Translations under genes and position numbers: made by a program
Notes under the pieces: generated by a model
What the model was told of the DNA's origin: nothing
Seen by the model: only the letters and a program-made list of their open reading frames with translations
Database searches by the model: none
In this document: positions 42,972-50,799 of the stretch, piece after piece
Numbering within the stretch: position 1 is the first letter of the stretch
Layout of the letters: each line of letters begins with the position of its first letter
Assembly: GCA_900764105.1 (NCBI GenBank)
Contig: CAAFMS010000007.1
Coordinates: 62,001 to 126,000 of the forward strand
Direction: 5' to 3'
From: Clostridia bacterium
GTDB taxonomy: Bacteria > Bacillota > Clostridia > Christensenellales > Borkfalkiaceae
Length of the DNA stretch: 64,000 nt

Positions 42972-44330
42972 ATGGCGGAAAGAAACTCGTACGTTACGGA
43001 AGTTTTACGCGGCGTCGAAGAAAGATACAAAAACGAACCCGAATTCGTTCAGGCTGTTACGGAAGTTTTTGATTCTATCGAGCCGATAGTCGCTAAAAAC
43101 GAAGAAATTTACAGAAAAAACGCTATTTTGGAAAGAATAACCGAACCCGACAGGATTATATCGTTCAGAGTTTCGTGGCAGGACGATAAAGGAAAAATCA
43201 ACGTAAACAGAGGGTACAGAGTTCAGTTCAACAATGCGATAGGTCCTTATAAAGGCGGACTCAGATTTCACCCGAGCGTAAATCAAAGCATACTGAAATT
43301 CCTCGGCTTCGAGCAGATTTTCAAAAACAGCCTCACTACTCTCGCCATGGGTGGAGGTAAAGGCGGCTCGGACTTCGATCCGAGAGGCAAATCGGACGCT
43401 GAAATAATGAGATTCTGTCAGAGTTTTATGACAGAATTATTCCGTCATATAGGGAGCGACGTGGACGTACCTGCCGGAGATATAGGCGTAGGCGGTCGCG
43501 AAATAGGATATATGTTCGGTCAGTACAAAAGGCTTAAAAACGCTTTCGACAACGGAGTTTTAACGGGCAAAGACCTCTCTTTCGGCGGCAGTTATATAAG
43601 ACCCGAAGCGACGGGGTATGGCGCCGTCTATTTTCTCGAAGAAGTCCTGAAAGACAGAGGCGAAAGCATAAAAGGCAAAACTTTCGCTCTTTCGGGCTAT
43701 GGTAACGTTACCTGGGGCGTATGTAAAAAACTCGAATCGCTCGGCGGCAAGGTCGTGAGTATTTCGGGTTCGCAAGGATACGTTTATGACAAAGACGGAG
43801 TTACGGGCGACAAGGTTGACTATCTGCTTAAAATGCGTTCCGACACCTCGCTCGGCATCAAGGCTTACGCCGACAAGTTCGGCGCCGAATTTCACCCGAA
43901 CGAAAAGCCGTGGGGCAAATTCAAGGCGGATATATGTATGCCCTGCGCCACTCAGAACGAAATTCTTTTGTCGGACGCGGAAGAATTAGTTAAACCGGGC
44001 GTTAAAATCGTATGCGAATGCTCCAATATGCCGACTACGATACAAGCGGCGAAATATCTGGAAGAACACGGCGTTCTTGTCTGCCCCGCAAAAGCGGTAA
44101 ACGCAGGCGGCGTGGCAGTTTCGGGGCTTGAAATGGCTCAGAACGGTATGAGGCTTTCCTGGACGGCGGACGAGGTCGATTCTAAACTAAAATCTATAAT
44201 GCATGAAATTTACGCTCAGATTAAGTCGGCAATCGAGGAATTTTCTCTGCCGTACAATCTCATACAGGGAGCGAATATAGCGGGCTTCAAAAAGGTTGCG
44301 AACGCTATGATTTTAGAGGGCGTATACTGA
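42972..44330 (+). CDS. gdhA: glutamate dehydrogenase (probably NADP-dependent)
   Basis: A 452-residue hexameric-type GDH. The substrate lysines lie in GGLRFHPSVN and MGGGKGGSDFDPRGK, and the dinucleotide fold is at ALSGYGNVTWG. Length and the N-terminus match the small NADP-type GdhA of anaerobes. It links 2-oxoglutarate plus ammonia to glutamate. It is monocistronic, with its own promoter and a strong terminator. Confidence 0.95.
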   Translation: MAERNSYVTEVLRGVEERYKNEPEFVQAVTEVFDSIEPIVAKNEEIYRKNAILERITEPDRIISFRVSWQDDKGKINVNRGYRVQFNNAIGPYKGGLRFHPSVNQSILKFLGFEQIFKNSLTTLAMGGGKGGSDFDPRGKSDAEIMRFCQSFMTELFRHIGSDVDVPAGDIGVGGREIGYMFGQYKRLKNAFDNGVLTGKDLSFGGSYIRPEATGYGAVYFLEEVLKDRGESIKGKTFALSGYGNVTWGVCKKLESLGGKVVSISGSQGYVYDKDGVTGDKVDYLLKMRSDTSLGIKAYADKFGAEFHPNEKPWGKFKADICMPCATQNEILLSDAEELVKPGVKIVCECSNMPTTIQAAKYLEEHGVLVCPAKAVNAGGVAVSGLEMAQNGMRLSWTADEVDSKLKSIMHEIYAQIKSAIEEFSLPYNLIQGANIAGFKKVANAMILEGVY

Positions 44331-44352
44331 AAATTACTCTTGTCCGGTATAC

Positions 44353-44394
44353 AAAACGAGGCGTTTTTCGTTAGGAAAACGCCTCGTTTTTATA
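44353..44394. terminator. strong terminator behind gdhA, probably bidirectional
   Basis: Fifteen-base-pair stem AAAACGAGGCGTTTT with AAAACGCCTCGTTTT and an eight-base loop, followed by T residues. It faces the coiled-coil gene from the other side. Confidence 0.88.
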
Positions 44395-44411
44395 TGTTTA
44401 ATTGTAAAAAT

Positions 44412-45131
44412 TTAGTTTAATATTCCGTTTCCGTCATTGCTTTTGACAAAATTACCCTTTTCTTCACACTTCTCTTTTTTCTCTAAATTTTCCGCGATTT
44501 TTTCGGAAAAGATAGGTATTTCAAGCCTTAAAACGCCTTGATCAAAAGGCAAATCGTCGTCTTTTTCATCTTCGACGCCGAATTCGTCGGAAAGTTCGTT
44601 AAGTTCCTTAAAGTACGATTTAAAACGTTCCGCAACCGAACTTTTTACCCTTGAAATAATCTCCTGCGAAATCTCTCTGATTTTATCGTCGTTTTTTTCG
44701 GTAACAAACGAAATCTCGTCGTCTAACGCGGAGATTTTTTCATCATAGGGTTTCAGCCTGTTCTTTATCGTTACGTTGAGCGTAGTTATCGCGCTGATAG
44801 CCTTGTTTAAATGCCTGTTCGCCTCTTCTTCGGTTTCGGACGTTGAGTTTTTTGCTTCGTTCTTAGCGACTTTTAGTTCTTTTTGGGCGGTTTTATATTC
44901 TTCCGACTTGAAAAAATCTTTCTCCGCTCTCTTGCGCTCGCTTCTGAGATTTTCGACTTTCTCGATTTTATCGAGGAAATCGGGACCGAACAACTTAGTT
45001 ACTCTATCGGCGACGTAATTTCTTATTTCGTCCAAATCGGACTTGATAATTTCGCAATACTTGTCCTTTAAGTCCTTCTTTAATTCCGTATAACTTTCGT
45101 TTTGCCTTTGTTTATGCATAATTTTACGCAA
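44412..45131 (-). CDS. coiled-coil protein of unknown function
   Basis: I do not recognise this 239-residue protein (235 if the ATG at 45119 is used instead of the TTG). It is soluble, highly charged and mostly helical. Long Glu/Lys heptad stretches at about 55-150 suggest a coiled coil, and the C-terminus is acidic. No signal or membrane segment is present. It starts three bases behind rluB without a clear Shine-Dalgarno and ends at the gdhA terminator. Confidence 0.65.
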   Translation of the reverse strand: MRKIMHKQRQNESYTELKKDLKDKYCEIIKSDLDEIRNYVADRVTKLFGPDFLDKIEKVENLRSERKRAEKDFFKSEEYKTAQKELKVAKNEAKNSTSETEEEANRHLNKAISAITTLNVTIKNRLKPYDEKISALDDEISFVTEKNDDKIREISQEIISRVKSSVAERFKSYFKELNELSDEFGVEDEKDDDLPFDQGVLRLEIPIFSEKIAENLEKKEKCEEKGNFVKSNDGNGILN

Positions 45132-45133
45132 AT

Positions 45134-45838
45134 TTAAACGTTTTGCAAATAATAAATTTCCTCGGGCGTGAGTTTTCTGACTTCGCCGCGGTTAAGTCCT
45201 TGCAATTTCAGATCGCCAATCTTTATACGTTTCAGAAAATCGACGTTTTTGCCGACTGTTTCGAACATTTTTCTGATTTCTCTGTTTCTGCCTTCGGTAA
45301 TGGTAACGTGCATTTTCGCGAAATCTTTACCCTCATCCACGACTTTAATTCCGCATTTATTCGTCTTTTTCCCGTCGATTACGACGCCGTTTCTAAGCGT
45401 GATAAGCGTTTTTTCGTCTATATTACCCTCGATTTTTACAAGATAAGTCTTGGGGATTTCACTACTCGGGTGAGTTAATCTGTTCGCAAGTTCTCCGTCG
45501 TTGGTAAACAATAAAAGCCCCTCGGAATCGTAATCGAGCCTTCCTACGGGGAAAATTCTCGCGGTATTTTTAGGAAGCAAGTCCATAACGGTCTTTCTGC
45601 CTTTATCGTCTTTTACCGTGCAAACGTAACCCTTCGGCTTATTCATAATGTAATACTCGAACTTTCTCGCTCTCGATACTTTTTTCCCGTCTACGGTAAC
45701 GCTGTCGTTAATCTCGTCTATTTCCTCGCCGAGTCCGCAAATTTTACCGTTTACTTTTACTCTTTTTTCTTTAATAATCTGATCGCAAGCGCGTCTGCTC
45801 GCTACGCCGCATTCGGCAAGATATCTGTTTATTCTCAT
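45134..45838 (-). CDS. rluB: pseudouridine synthase RluB/RsuA family
   Basis: A 234-residue enzyme: an S4 domain (residues 1-60) and a catalytic domain with the family motif VGRLDYDSEGLLLFTND, holding the catalytic Asp in GRLD, and the later EGRNREIRKMFE. It modifies 23S (RluB) or 16S (RsuA) rRNA. The ATG at 45838 has CGAGGA upstream and lies 68 bases inside the end of the dacB-like gene. Its place after scpAB and dacB is conserved in Firmicutes. Confidence 0.92.
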   Translation of the reverse strand: MRINRYLAECGVASRRACDQIIKEKRVKVNGKICGLGEEIDEINDSVTVDGKKVSRARKFEYYIMNKPKGYVCTVKDDKGRKTVMDLLPKNTARIFPVGRLDYDSEGLLLFTNDGELANRLTHPSSEIPKTYLVKIEGNIDEKTLITLRNGVVIDGKKTNKCGIKVVDEGKDFAKMHVTITEGRNREIRKMFETVGKNVDFLKRIKIGDLKLQGLNRGEVRKLTPEEIYYLQNV

Positions 45839-46907
45839 TTGTTTTGTTCCTCGGATTAAGTGTATAAAGTTTTTGAGAAAAAATCAACTGTTTTGAGCAA
45901 TAAATTTTAATTTCTGCCGCTTTTTGCGATTTTTCGCAAGTATTTCTTATTTCGTTCTCGAAATTCAGTTCGCACGAAAGTTTTTCGCCTCTTTTTACGG
46001 GATAATAAAAGTCTTTCGGTCTTTCAATCTCATAAGCGTTGTTTTTTTCCTTGTCAAACACGACGTAATCGAACCTTTTTCCGTCAATTATCTTAACCAT
46101 ATCAAAATCGGTAAATGAGTTTTCCAAAAGTTCACAAGAACGTTCAAACATTTGAGGACTGTTTAAAACAACCGATACGACTTCCATCCCCTCTCTTTTC
46201 GCGCACGAAACGAGACATCTCCCCGCTTTAACCGTATACCCCGTCTTAACGCCTTCCGCGCCGTCGAATATCGAGAGCATTTTGTTTTTATTCTTCCATA
46301 CTTTTCTCTCTCCGCTTGTAATTTCCGTCGCTATATGCGTCTTTGTGTTTACGATTTTCTTAAAAGTCTCGTTTTTCATTGCGTAAACAGATATTTTCGC
46401 CAAATCTTCGGCTGTCGTATAATGATTTTCCGCGTTAAGTCCGTGCGGATTTACAAGCGAAGTGTTGAACGCTCCGACCTTTTTCGCCGTTTCGTTCATA
46501 AGTTTCACGAAGTCCGAAACGCCCCCTGCAAGCGCTACCGCCAAAGTCTCGGCGGCGTCGTTACCCGAACGCAACATTAAACCGTAGAGAAGGTCGCAGA
46601 CGGTATATTTCTCCCCTTGTTTAAGATATATACTACTCCCTTCAACCCCTACGCACTCCGACGGAACCTCTACCGTTTTGTTTATATCGAAATTATCTAA
46701 AACGGTAATTGCAGTTATTATTTTTGTCGTGCTTGCCATAGGCAATTTTTCTTCGGCGTTAAAGGAATACAACATTCTGCCGCTCATAACCTCCATAACC
46801 GCTTCTGCTTTTGAAACCGTATAAGCGTAAGAAGTAGCCGTATTTATCGTGAAAAACGACAATACCACGGCAAGCAAATAAGCAAATAATTTAATCTTCC
46901 TTTTCAT
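45771..46907 (-). CDS. dacB: D-alanyl-D-alanine carboxypeptidase (DacB-like, sporulation operon)
   Basis: A 378-residue S11 penicillin-binding protein: a signal peptide, SxxK at Ser59-Lys62 (STTK), SGN at 114-116 and KTG at 221-223. The last 25 or so residues, overlapping rluB, are polar and basic and look unlike the family end, so the stop of the ancestral gene may have been lost. It overlaps gerW by 17 bases. DacB of Bacillus shapes the spore cortex; the symbol rests on the gerW-rluB context. Confidence 0.82.
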   Translation of the reverse strand: MKRKIKLFAYLLAVVLSFFTINTATSYAYTVSKAEAVMEVMSGRMLYSFNAEEKLPMASTTKIITAITVLDNFDINKTVEVPSECVGVEGSSIYLKQGEKYTVCDLLYGLMLRSGNDAAETLAVALAGGVSDFVKLMNETAKKVGAFNTSLVNPHGLNAENHYTTAEDLAKISVYAMKNETFKKIVNTKTHIATEITSGERKVWKNKNKMLSIFDGAEGVKTGYTVKAGRCLVSCAKREGMEVVSVVLNSPQMFERSCELLENSFTDFDMVKIIDGKRFDYVVFDKEKNNAYEIERPKDFYYPVKRGEKLSCELNFENEIRNTCEKSQKAAEIKIYCSKQLIFSQKLYTLNPRNKTNENKQISCRMRRSEQTRLRSDY

Positions 46908-47274
46908 TGTTAAAACTCTTTATAAACTCCTCCGCGGTTTCAAAGGCTTTTGTAGCTACGTCGTCGGCGATGCTTACGAGTTTTACGCCTTTACCGTTAT
47001 CGACGAGGAAGCCGCTCGGTTTAAGAGAGATAACCGCTCCGCTACCGCCTGAAAACGGCAACGTTTTATCGCCTTTCAGGCTTTGTACTTTTCCATACTC
47101 TCCACCGCCCGTCATAAACCCCAAAGTGACCTTTGTAACGGGAATTACCACTGTTCCACCGTTTGTGGTAAACGGTTTACCAATAACGGTATTTACATCA
47201 ATAAGAGTGTTTATATCTTTTAAAGCGGTACTCATAAGTTCTTTTATCTTATTATCCGTATTTTCTTTAGCCAT
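46891..47274 (-). CDS. gerW: GerW family sporulation protein (YtfJ)
   Basis: A 127-residue protein with the YtfJ core GKPFTTNGGTVVIPVTKVTLGF, a glycine-rich turn and GGSGAVISLKPSGFLV. GerW is needed for normal germination in Bacillus. It overlaps its neighbours DUF2953 (eight bases) and dacB (17 bases). A SigF/SigG-type promoter upstream of DUF2953 fits its known forespore expression. Confidence 0.9.
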   Translation of the reverse strand: MAKENTDNKIKELMSTALKDINTLIDVNTVIGKPFTTNGGTVVIPVTKVTLGFMTGGGEYGKVQSLKGDKTLPFSGGSGAVISLKPSGFLVDNGKGVKLVSIADDVATKAFETAEEFIKSFNNEKED

Positions 47275-47794
47275 TTTTCTTACCCCCGAACATATTATTT
47301 ACAAGCATAAACGTAATCGACAAAATATTGAAACATATACCCAAATCGAAAATTATTCCGTTTGTCCTTTCCGTTTCGCTTATCAAAACGTCGCCTCTGA
47401 AATTTACGAGCGGATACTTATCTTTAAGAACGGGATATATCGCGGAATTAACGCTATTTATCGCGCATAATAAACAAAACGATTTCACGCTTTCGTACCC
47501 GTCAAGCATAACGGCGTATCTTATTTTCGTTGCGTTGATATAATTTACAACGTCCGTTTCCCCGTTCCCCTTAATTAAATCGTCGTAATACAAAGCAATC
47601 GCTTTTCTATCCGAATAATGCAAAAATATTTTATTCGATTTGAATTCCGCATAGCCGTTTTTTAGCCTGACTCTTCTGAAATAGAACAAACTGAAATATA
47701 TTTTTCTGTCTTTAAAACTAAAAAATGCTTTTACCGAAAAAGGTAATGGAATTATAAAAATTGATAAAACAATAGATAAAATTGCAAATTCCAT
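47267..47794 (-). CDS. DUF2953 family protein (YtfI-like)
   Basis: A 175-residue protein with an N-terminal membrane segment, a soluble middle and a hydrophobic C-terminal helix, as in YtfI/DUF2953 proteins that precede gerW. Function is unknown. It has no Shine-Dalgarno; the forespore-type promoter -10 lies about 17 bases upstream of the ATG, so the leader is very short. Confidence 0.7.
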   Translation of the reverse strand: MEFAILSIVLSIFIIPLPFSVKAFFSFKDRKIYFSLFYFRRVRLKNGYAEFKSNKIFLHYSDRKAIALYYDDLIKGNGETDVVNYINATKIRYAVMLDGYESVKSFCLLCAINSVNSAIYPVLKDKYPLVNFRGDVLISETERTNGIIFDLGICFNILSITFMLVNNMFGGKKNG

Positions 47795-47810
47795 AATCGA
47801 TTACAGAATT

Positions 47811-47839
47811 TAGTATCGTTATTCCATAAAAAATTATGT
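47811..47839 (-). promoter_or_regulatory. SigF/SigG-type promoter of DUF2953-gerW-dacB
   Basis: On the minus strand, -35 ACATA (47835-47839), 17 bases and -10 GATACTA (47811-47817). It has the same geometry as the dacF and spoIVB promoters. Confidence 0.55.
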
Positions 47840-47891
47840 AAAAAAGATAGAGAAAAATGAAACCGGACGGCGCCCGACGCACAAAAAAAAT

Positions 47892-47978
47892 TGCCCGTAG
47901 GGGACGACGACTTTAAGGCGACGTTCCGAAAAAAATGCCGTAGGGGACGGCGACTTTAAGGCGACGTCCCAAAAAAAA
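47892..47978. repeat. two tandem 43-44-bp palindromic repeats
   Basis: Two nearly identical units (47892-47935 and 47936-47978) contain GTAGGGGACG, CGACTTTAAGGCGACG and an A tract. Each core is an imperfect palindrome centred on CTTTAAG (GGGACG at one end, CGTCCC or CGTTCC at the other). A decayed third unit may lie at 47864-47890. The sequence is GC-richer than its surroundings and looks like a dispersed REP-type element. No coding potential is apparent. Confidence 0.8.
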
Positions 47979-47992
47979 GCAACACAATAAAA

Positions 47993-48031
47993 AAGATACC
48001 CGAAATAATTACACAGGTATCTTCTTTTTTT
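47993..48031. terminator. terminator of the M50-scpA-scpB operon
   Basis: Eight-base-pair stem AAGATACC with GGTATCTT and T or A runs on both sides, directly after scpB on the minus strand. Confidence 0.75.
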
Positions 48032-48052
48032 TAATTAAAAAATTTATACAGT

Positions 48053-48937
48053 TTACGCAGTTTCAGTCTCGTCGTCGCGTAAAAAATCGGGAACAGCCGA
48101 CTTTTCGCTTTCTTCGTCAACAATTTCCTCGTCAACACTTTCTTCGTCAGCACTTTCTTCGTCAACACTTTCTTCGTCAACGCCTTCATCATCGTCTGCC
48201 GAAGGCTCCGAAATATTTTCTTCTTCGGTATTAACAGGTTCAACGTTCTCGTCGGCATTTTCAACGGGTTTTGCCTCGGCATCTACTAAATCGCCGTTTT
48301 CACCGTCAGGTTCACCCGATTTTTTTTCAGCGTCAGTATGCTCGGGGTCATTCTTCTCGTCGTAAACGTCCTTTTTATAGAGGTAGTTACTGTCGCCGCC
48401 GTTCATTTGCTTAATCTTGTTAAGCATCTCATCATAGTCGGGCAACTCGTCGAGAGAAGAAATCTGGAAGCGTTTTAGAAAATTGTCGGTCGTTCCGAAA
48501 AGAACAGGTCTGCCGAGAGCCTCTTTTCTACCTACAACATCTATAACACCGAGTTTTAAAAGGTTCTGAATAGCGTATTCGCAACTGCACATACGAATTT
48601 CTTCGAGATCGGTTCTCGTCACGGGTTGCTTATAAGCAATTATCGCCGCAACCTCGAGCATACTCCTCGAAAGTTCGCGTTCCCTTATGGGATTAAGTAC
48701 GGTCGCCACGCTGTCGGCGTTGTCTTTGTTTGAACATAATTGCAATTTTTTATTGAAAATAAGCAATTTCACGCCGCTTCCGTCGCCGTATTTCTTCTCT
48801 TGCAATTTTTTCGCTTCGTTCAAAATATCTTTTTCGGGAATACCGAGTTTGTCCGAAATATCCTTTACGGCAACCTCGTTGCCCGATACAAACAAAATTG
48901 ATTCAATTATACTCGCTAAGGTCTCCAACTTCTTCAC
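48053..48937 (-). CDS. scpB: segregation and condensation protein ScpB with acidic repeat tail
   Basis: A 294-residue protein. Residues 1-175 form the usual two winged-helix domains of ScpB (LASIIESILFVSGNEVAVKDIS, IAYKQPVTRTDLEEIR). About 100 further residues are an acidic tail rich in Asp, Glu, Ser and Val, with the pentad (V/A)DEES repeated several times. ScpB with ScpA forms the SMC accessory complex. Most ScpB proteins stop near 190 residues. It overlaps scpA by 35 bases. Confidence 0.92.
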   Translation of the reverse strand: MKKLETLASIIESILFVSGNEVAVKDISDKLGIPEKDILNEAKKLQEKKYGDGSGVKLLIFNKKLQLCSNKDNADSVATVLNPIRERELSRSMLEVAAIIAYKQPVTRTDLEEIRMCSCEYAIQNLLKLGVIDVVGRKEALGRPVLFGTTDNFLKRFQISSLDELPDYDEMLNKIKQMNGGDSNYLYKKDVYDEKNDPEHTDAEKKSGEPDGENGDLVDAEAKPVENADENVEPVNTEEENISEPSADDDEGVDEESVDEESADEESVDEEIVDEESEKSAVPDFLRDDETETA

Positions 48938-49763
48938 TCCTGTCTTCTCTTAATGTAATTGTAATGTCGCTGAACGTATCCTTCTGCTCCACCGTAAGAT
49001 ATTGCAATTTAAGCAGTTCCAATAGAGCCTGAAACGTCGTTATAATCTCGGGTTTCGACGCGTCTTCCGCAAACAAATCGTAAAAACTGCAACTCTCTCT
49101 TTCAACCATCGTTTCTTTTATGTAATTGATTTTATCCGCGACGGTATATACCTCTTTCGGTATTTCCTTCTGCTCGTTTTTAATTCTGTTTTCAAGGTCG
49201 ATTTTCGCCATGAGGTTCGAAAACGCCTTGATAAGATTATCGAGATTGAAATCGGTATACTCTATTCTCACTTCGTTTGCCGACTCGTCCGGTTTTTTGA
49301 AGAAAATATCGGTCGTTTCGATTTCTTTTAATTTAACGCCCGCTTCCTGGAACATCTTCAACTCATCCTCGAGTTGTCTGAAAAGATTTTCCTTCGGGTC
49401 CTCTTCATCGAAATATTCGCCGTTATCCTCAAATTCGTAAGCCGGCAAAATCGACCTTGCCTTAATTTCGAGCAGAGTTGCCGCCATTGCGAGATACTCG
49501 CCTTCTTTTTCCATATCGAGGTCTTCCGCGTGTCTGACGTACTCCAAAAATTGCTCCGTAACTTCCGACACGAAAATATCCCTTATTGGAATTTCAGCCC
49601 TGTTTACAAGGTATAAAAGCAAATCGAGCGGACCTTCGAAAACCGAGAGTTTTGTCGTGTAGTCGACGACAGATTCGAAGTTGTCGGGCTTTTTATACTC
49701 GATAACTTTCTCTTCGTTTTCATCCTGATTATTAAATTCAATTTCTTCGTTTTCAGTCGTCAT
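48903..49763 (-). CDS. scpA: segregation and condensation protein ScpA
   Basis: A 286-residue kleisin. The N-terminal helical domain carries the hallmark FEGPLDLLLYLVNRAEIPIRDI, and a C-terminal winged helix binds the SMC head. It bridges SMC dimers in chromosome organisation. The N-terminal extension of about 30 residues is acidic. The ATG overlaps the M50 protease stop by four bases. Confidence 0.94.
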   Translation of the reverse strand: MTTENEEIEFNNQDENEEKVIEYKKPDNFESVVDYTTKLSVFEGPLDLLLYLVNRAEIPIRDIFVSEVTEQFLEYVRHAEDLDMEKEGEYLAMAATLLEIKARSILPAYEFEDNGEYFDEEDPKENLFRQLEDELKMFQEAGVKLKEIETTDIFFKKPDESANEVRIEYTDFNLDNLIKAFSNLMAKIDLENRIKNEQKEIPKEVYTVADKINYIKETMVERESCSFYDLFAEDASKPEIITTFQALLELLKLQYLTVEQKDTFSDITITLREDRSEEVGDLSEYN

Positions 49764-50443
49764 TTAATTATAAGCCTCCAAAATGCCGTAATAGGCTTTG
49801 AAACGTAACCGATAAGTACGGATATGAAATCGAGCCACGGTATACCGACAACGTCGCCGATATAGCCCAAAAGAAGTATTCCGAGCAGTATATATCCGCT
49901 GTATTTTCTTAAATAATAGTAAAACTTTCCTTTTCTCGTACTCAAAGCGTCGTAAAGCCTGAACCCGTCCAAGGGGTACAACGGCAAAAGATTGAACACG
50001 AATAAGCCTATGTTAATGAAATACAAAGCGTAAAAGAAATAAATTACGAAATAATTTATATATTTCGCCCACTCTGCCGCTATTACAAATACGTATTTTT
50101 CGCAGACAAGAATCATCAGCGGACAAAACAAAAAGGCAAGAGCGAGATTAGTCAGCACTCCGGCAATCGAAACCCATACGCACCCCTTTTTATAATCTCT
50201 AAAATTATTCGGGTTTACAGGAACGGGTTTCGCCCAACCGAAACGCAAAAGTATCAGCATCGCAAGCCCCAACGGGTCGAAATGCGCGAGAGGGTTAAGC
50301 GTGTACCTGCCCGCAAGTTTCGGCGTGTCGTCTCCGCATTTTACCGCCGCAAACGCATGAGCGAACTCATGGCAAGGTAAAACGATTATTATCGCTACAA
50401 AGTTCGCCAGATATTGGACGAACATCAGAATAAATCTTTCCAT
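49760..50443 (-). CDS. site-2 protease family membrane metalloprotease (M50)
   Basis: A 227-residue polytopic membrane protease with the zinc motif HEFAH (His25, Glu26, His29) and the second motif LLPLYPLDGFR. Such small rhomboid-sized M50 proteins commonly precede scpA in Firmicutes. The substrate is unknown. The ATG at 50443 is preferred to the longer frame because a consensus promoter ends seven bases before it; no Shine-Dalgarno is present. Confidence 0.87.
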   Translation of the reverse strand: MERFILMFVQYLANFVAIIIVLPCHEFAHAFAAVKCGDDTPKLAGRYTLNPLAHFDPLGLAMLILLRFGWAKPVPVNPNNFRDYKKGCVWVSIAGVLTNLALAFLFCPLMILVCEKYVFVIAAEWAKYINYFVIYFFYALYFINIGLFVFNLLPLYPLDGFRLYDALSTRKGKFYYYLRKYSGYILLGILLLGYIGDVVGIPWLDFISVLIGYVSKPITAFWRLIIK

Positions 50444-50450
50444 AAAACTA

Positions 50451-50479
50451 ATTATATAGTATTCCGTCTGAAAATGCAA
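50451..50479 (-). promoter_or_regulatory. SigA promoter of the M50-scpA-scpB operon, 7 nt before the ATG
   Basis: On the minus strand, TTGCAT (50474-50479), 17 bases and TATAAT (50451-50456), then seven bases to the ATG. Confidence 0.78.
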
Positions 50480-50484
50480 GGATT

Positions 50485-50670
50485 TTAACTTTCGATTTTA
50501 TCGATTTTAATCGAAACTCCGTCTTTCATATCGAGACATTTTCCGCAATTATCGCAAATTTTAAGCGGGTCGAGGTCACACAGCTCGCATTCGCCGCAAC
50601 CTATGCATTTTCTATCGTACAAAACGCAATCTTCTTCCTGCGTTTCTTCTTTTAAATCGTCTTTTTTCAT
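50485..50670 (-). CDS. small cysteine-rich protein (ferredoxin- or zinc-ribbon-like)
   Basis: A 61-residue protein with eight cysteines: C15, then C22-x2-C25-x2-C28-x2-C31, then C39-x2-C42-x2-C45. The pattern could hold a [4Fe-4S] cluster or zinc, but the order of cysteines is not that of a standard 2x[4Fe-4S] ferredoxin. The rest is strongly charged. AAGGGA lies just before the ATG at 50670. The gene has its own promoter and is divergent from lexA. Function is unknown. Confidence 0.68.
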   Translation of the reverse strand: MKKDDLKEETQEEDCVLYDRKCIGCGECELCDLDPLKICDNCGKCLDMKDGVSIKIDKIES

Positions 50671-50679
50671 ATCCCTTAT

Positions 50680-50708
50680 ATTATACATTGTCTTTCAAAT
50701 AATTTCAA
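50680..50708 (-). promoter_or_regulatory. SigA promoter of the cysteine-rich gene
   Basis: On the minus strand, TTGAAA (50703-50708), 17 bases and TATAAT (50680-50685). The ATG follows after nine bases, so the leader is only two or three bases. Confidence 0.7.
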
Positions 50709-50730
50709 TCGTTTTAACATAAAAATTATG

Positions 50731-50744
50731 CAAACAAATGTTTG
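50731..50744. promoter_or_regulatory. LexA-box-like palindrome
   Basis: CAAACAAATGTTTG is a perfect dyad CAAAC-N4-GTTTG, a variant of the Gram-positive LexA site CGAAC-N4-GTTCG. It overlaps the lexA -35 element, as expected for autorepression, and lies between two divergent genes. Confidence 0.6.
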
Positions 50745-50770
50745 ATTTTTTGCGATAAATATGTTAAAAT
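50742..50770 (+). promoter_or_regulatory. promoter of lexA
   Basis: -35 TTGATT (50742-50747), 17 bases and -10 TAAAAT (50765-50770). Confidence 0.7.
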
Positions 50771-50799
50771 AAACCTACTCAGACGCACAGAGGGAAATA

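Noticed and set aside
47892..47978. CRISPR array
   Set aside because: There are only two units, directly adjacent without unique spacers, and no cas genes are nearby.
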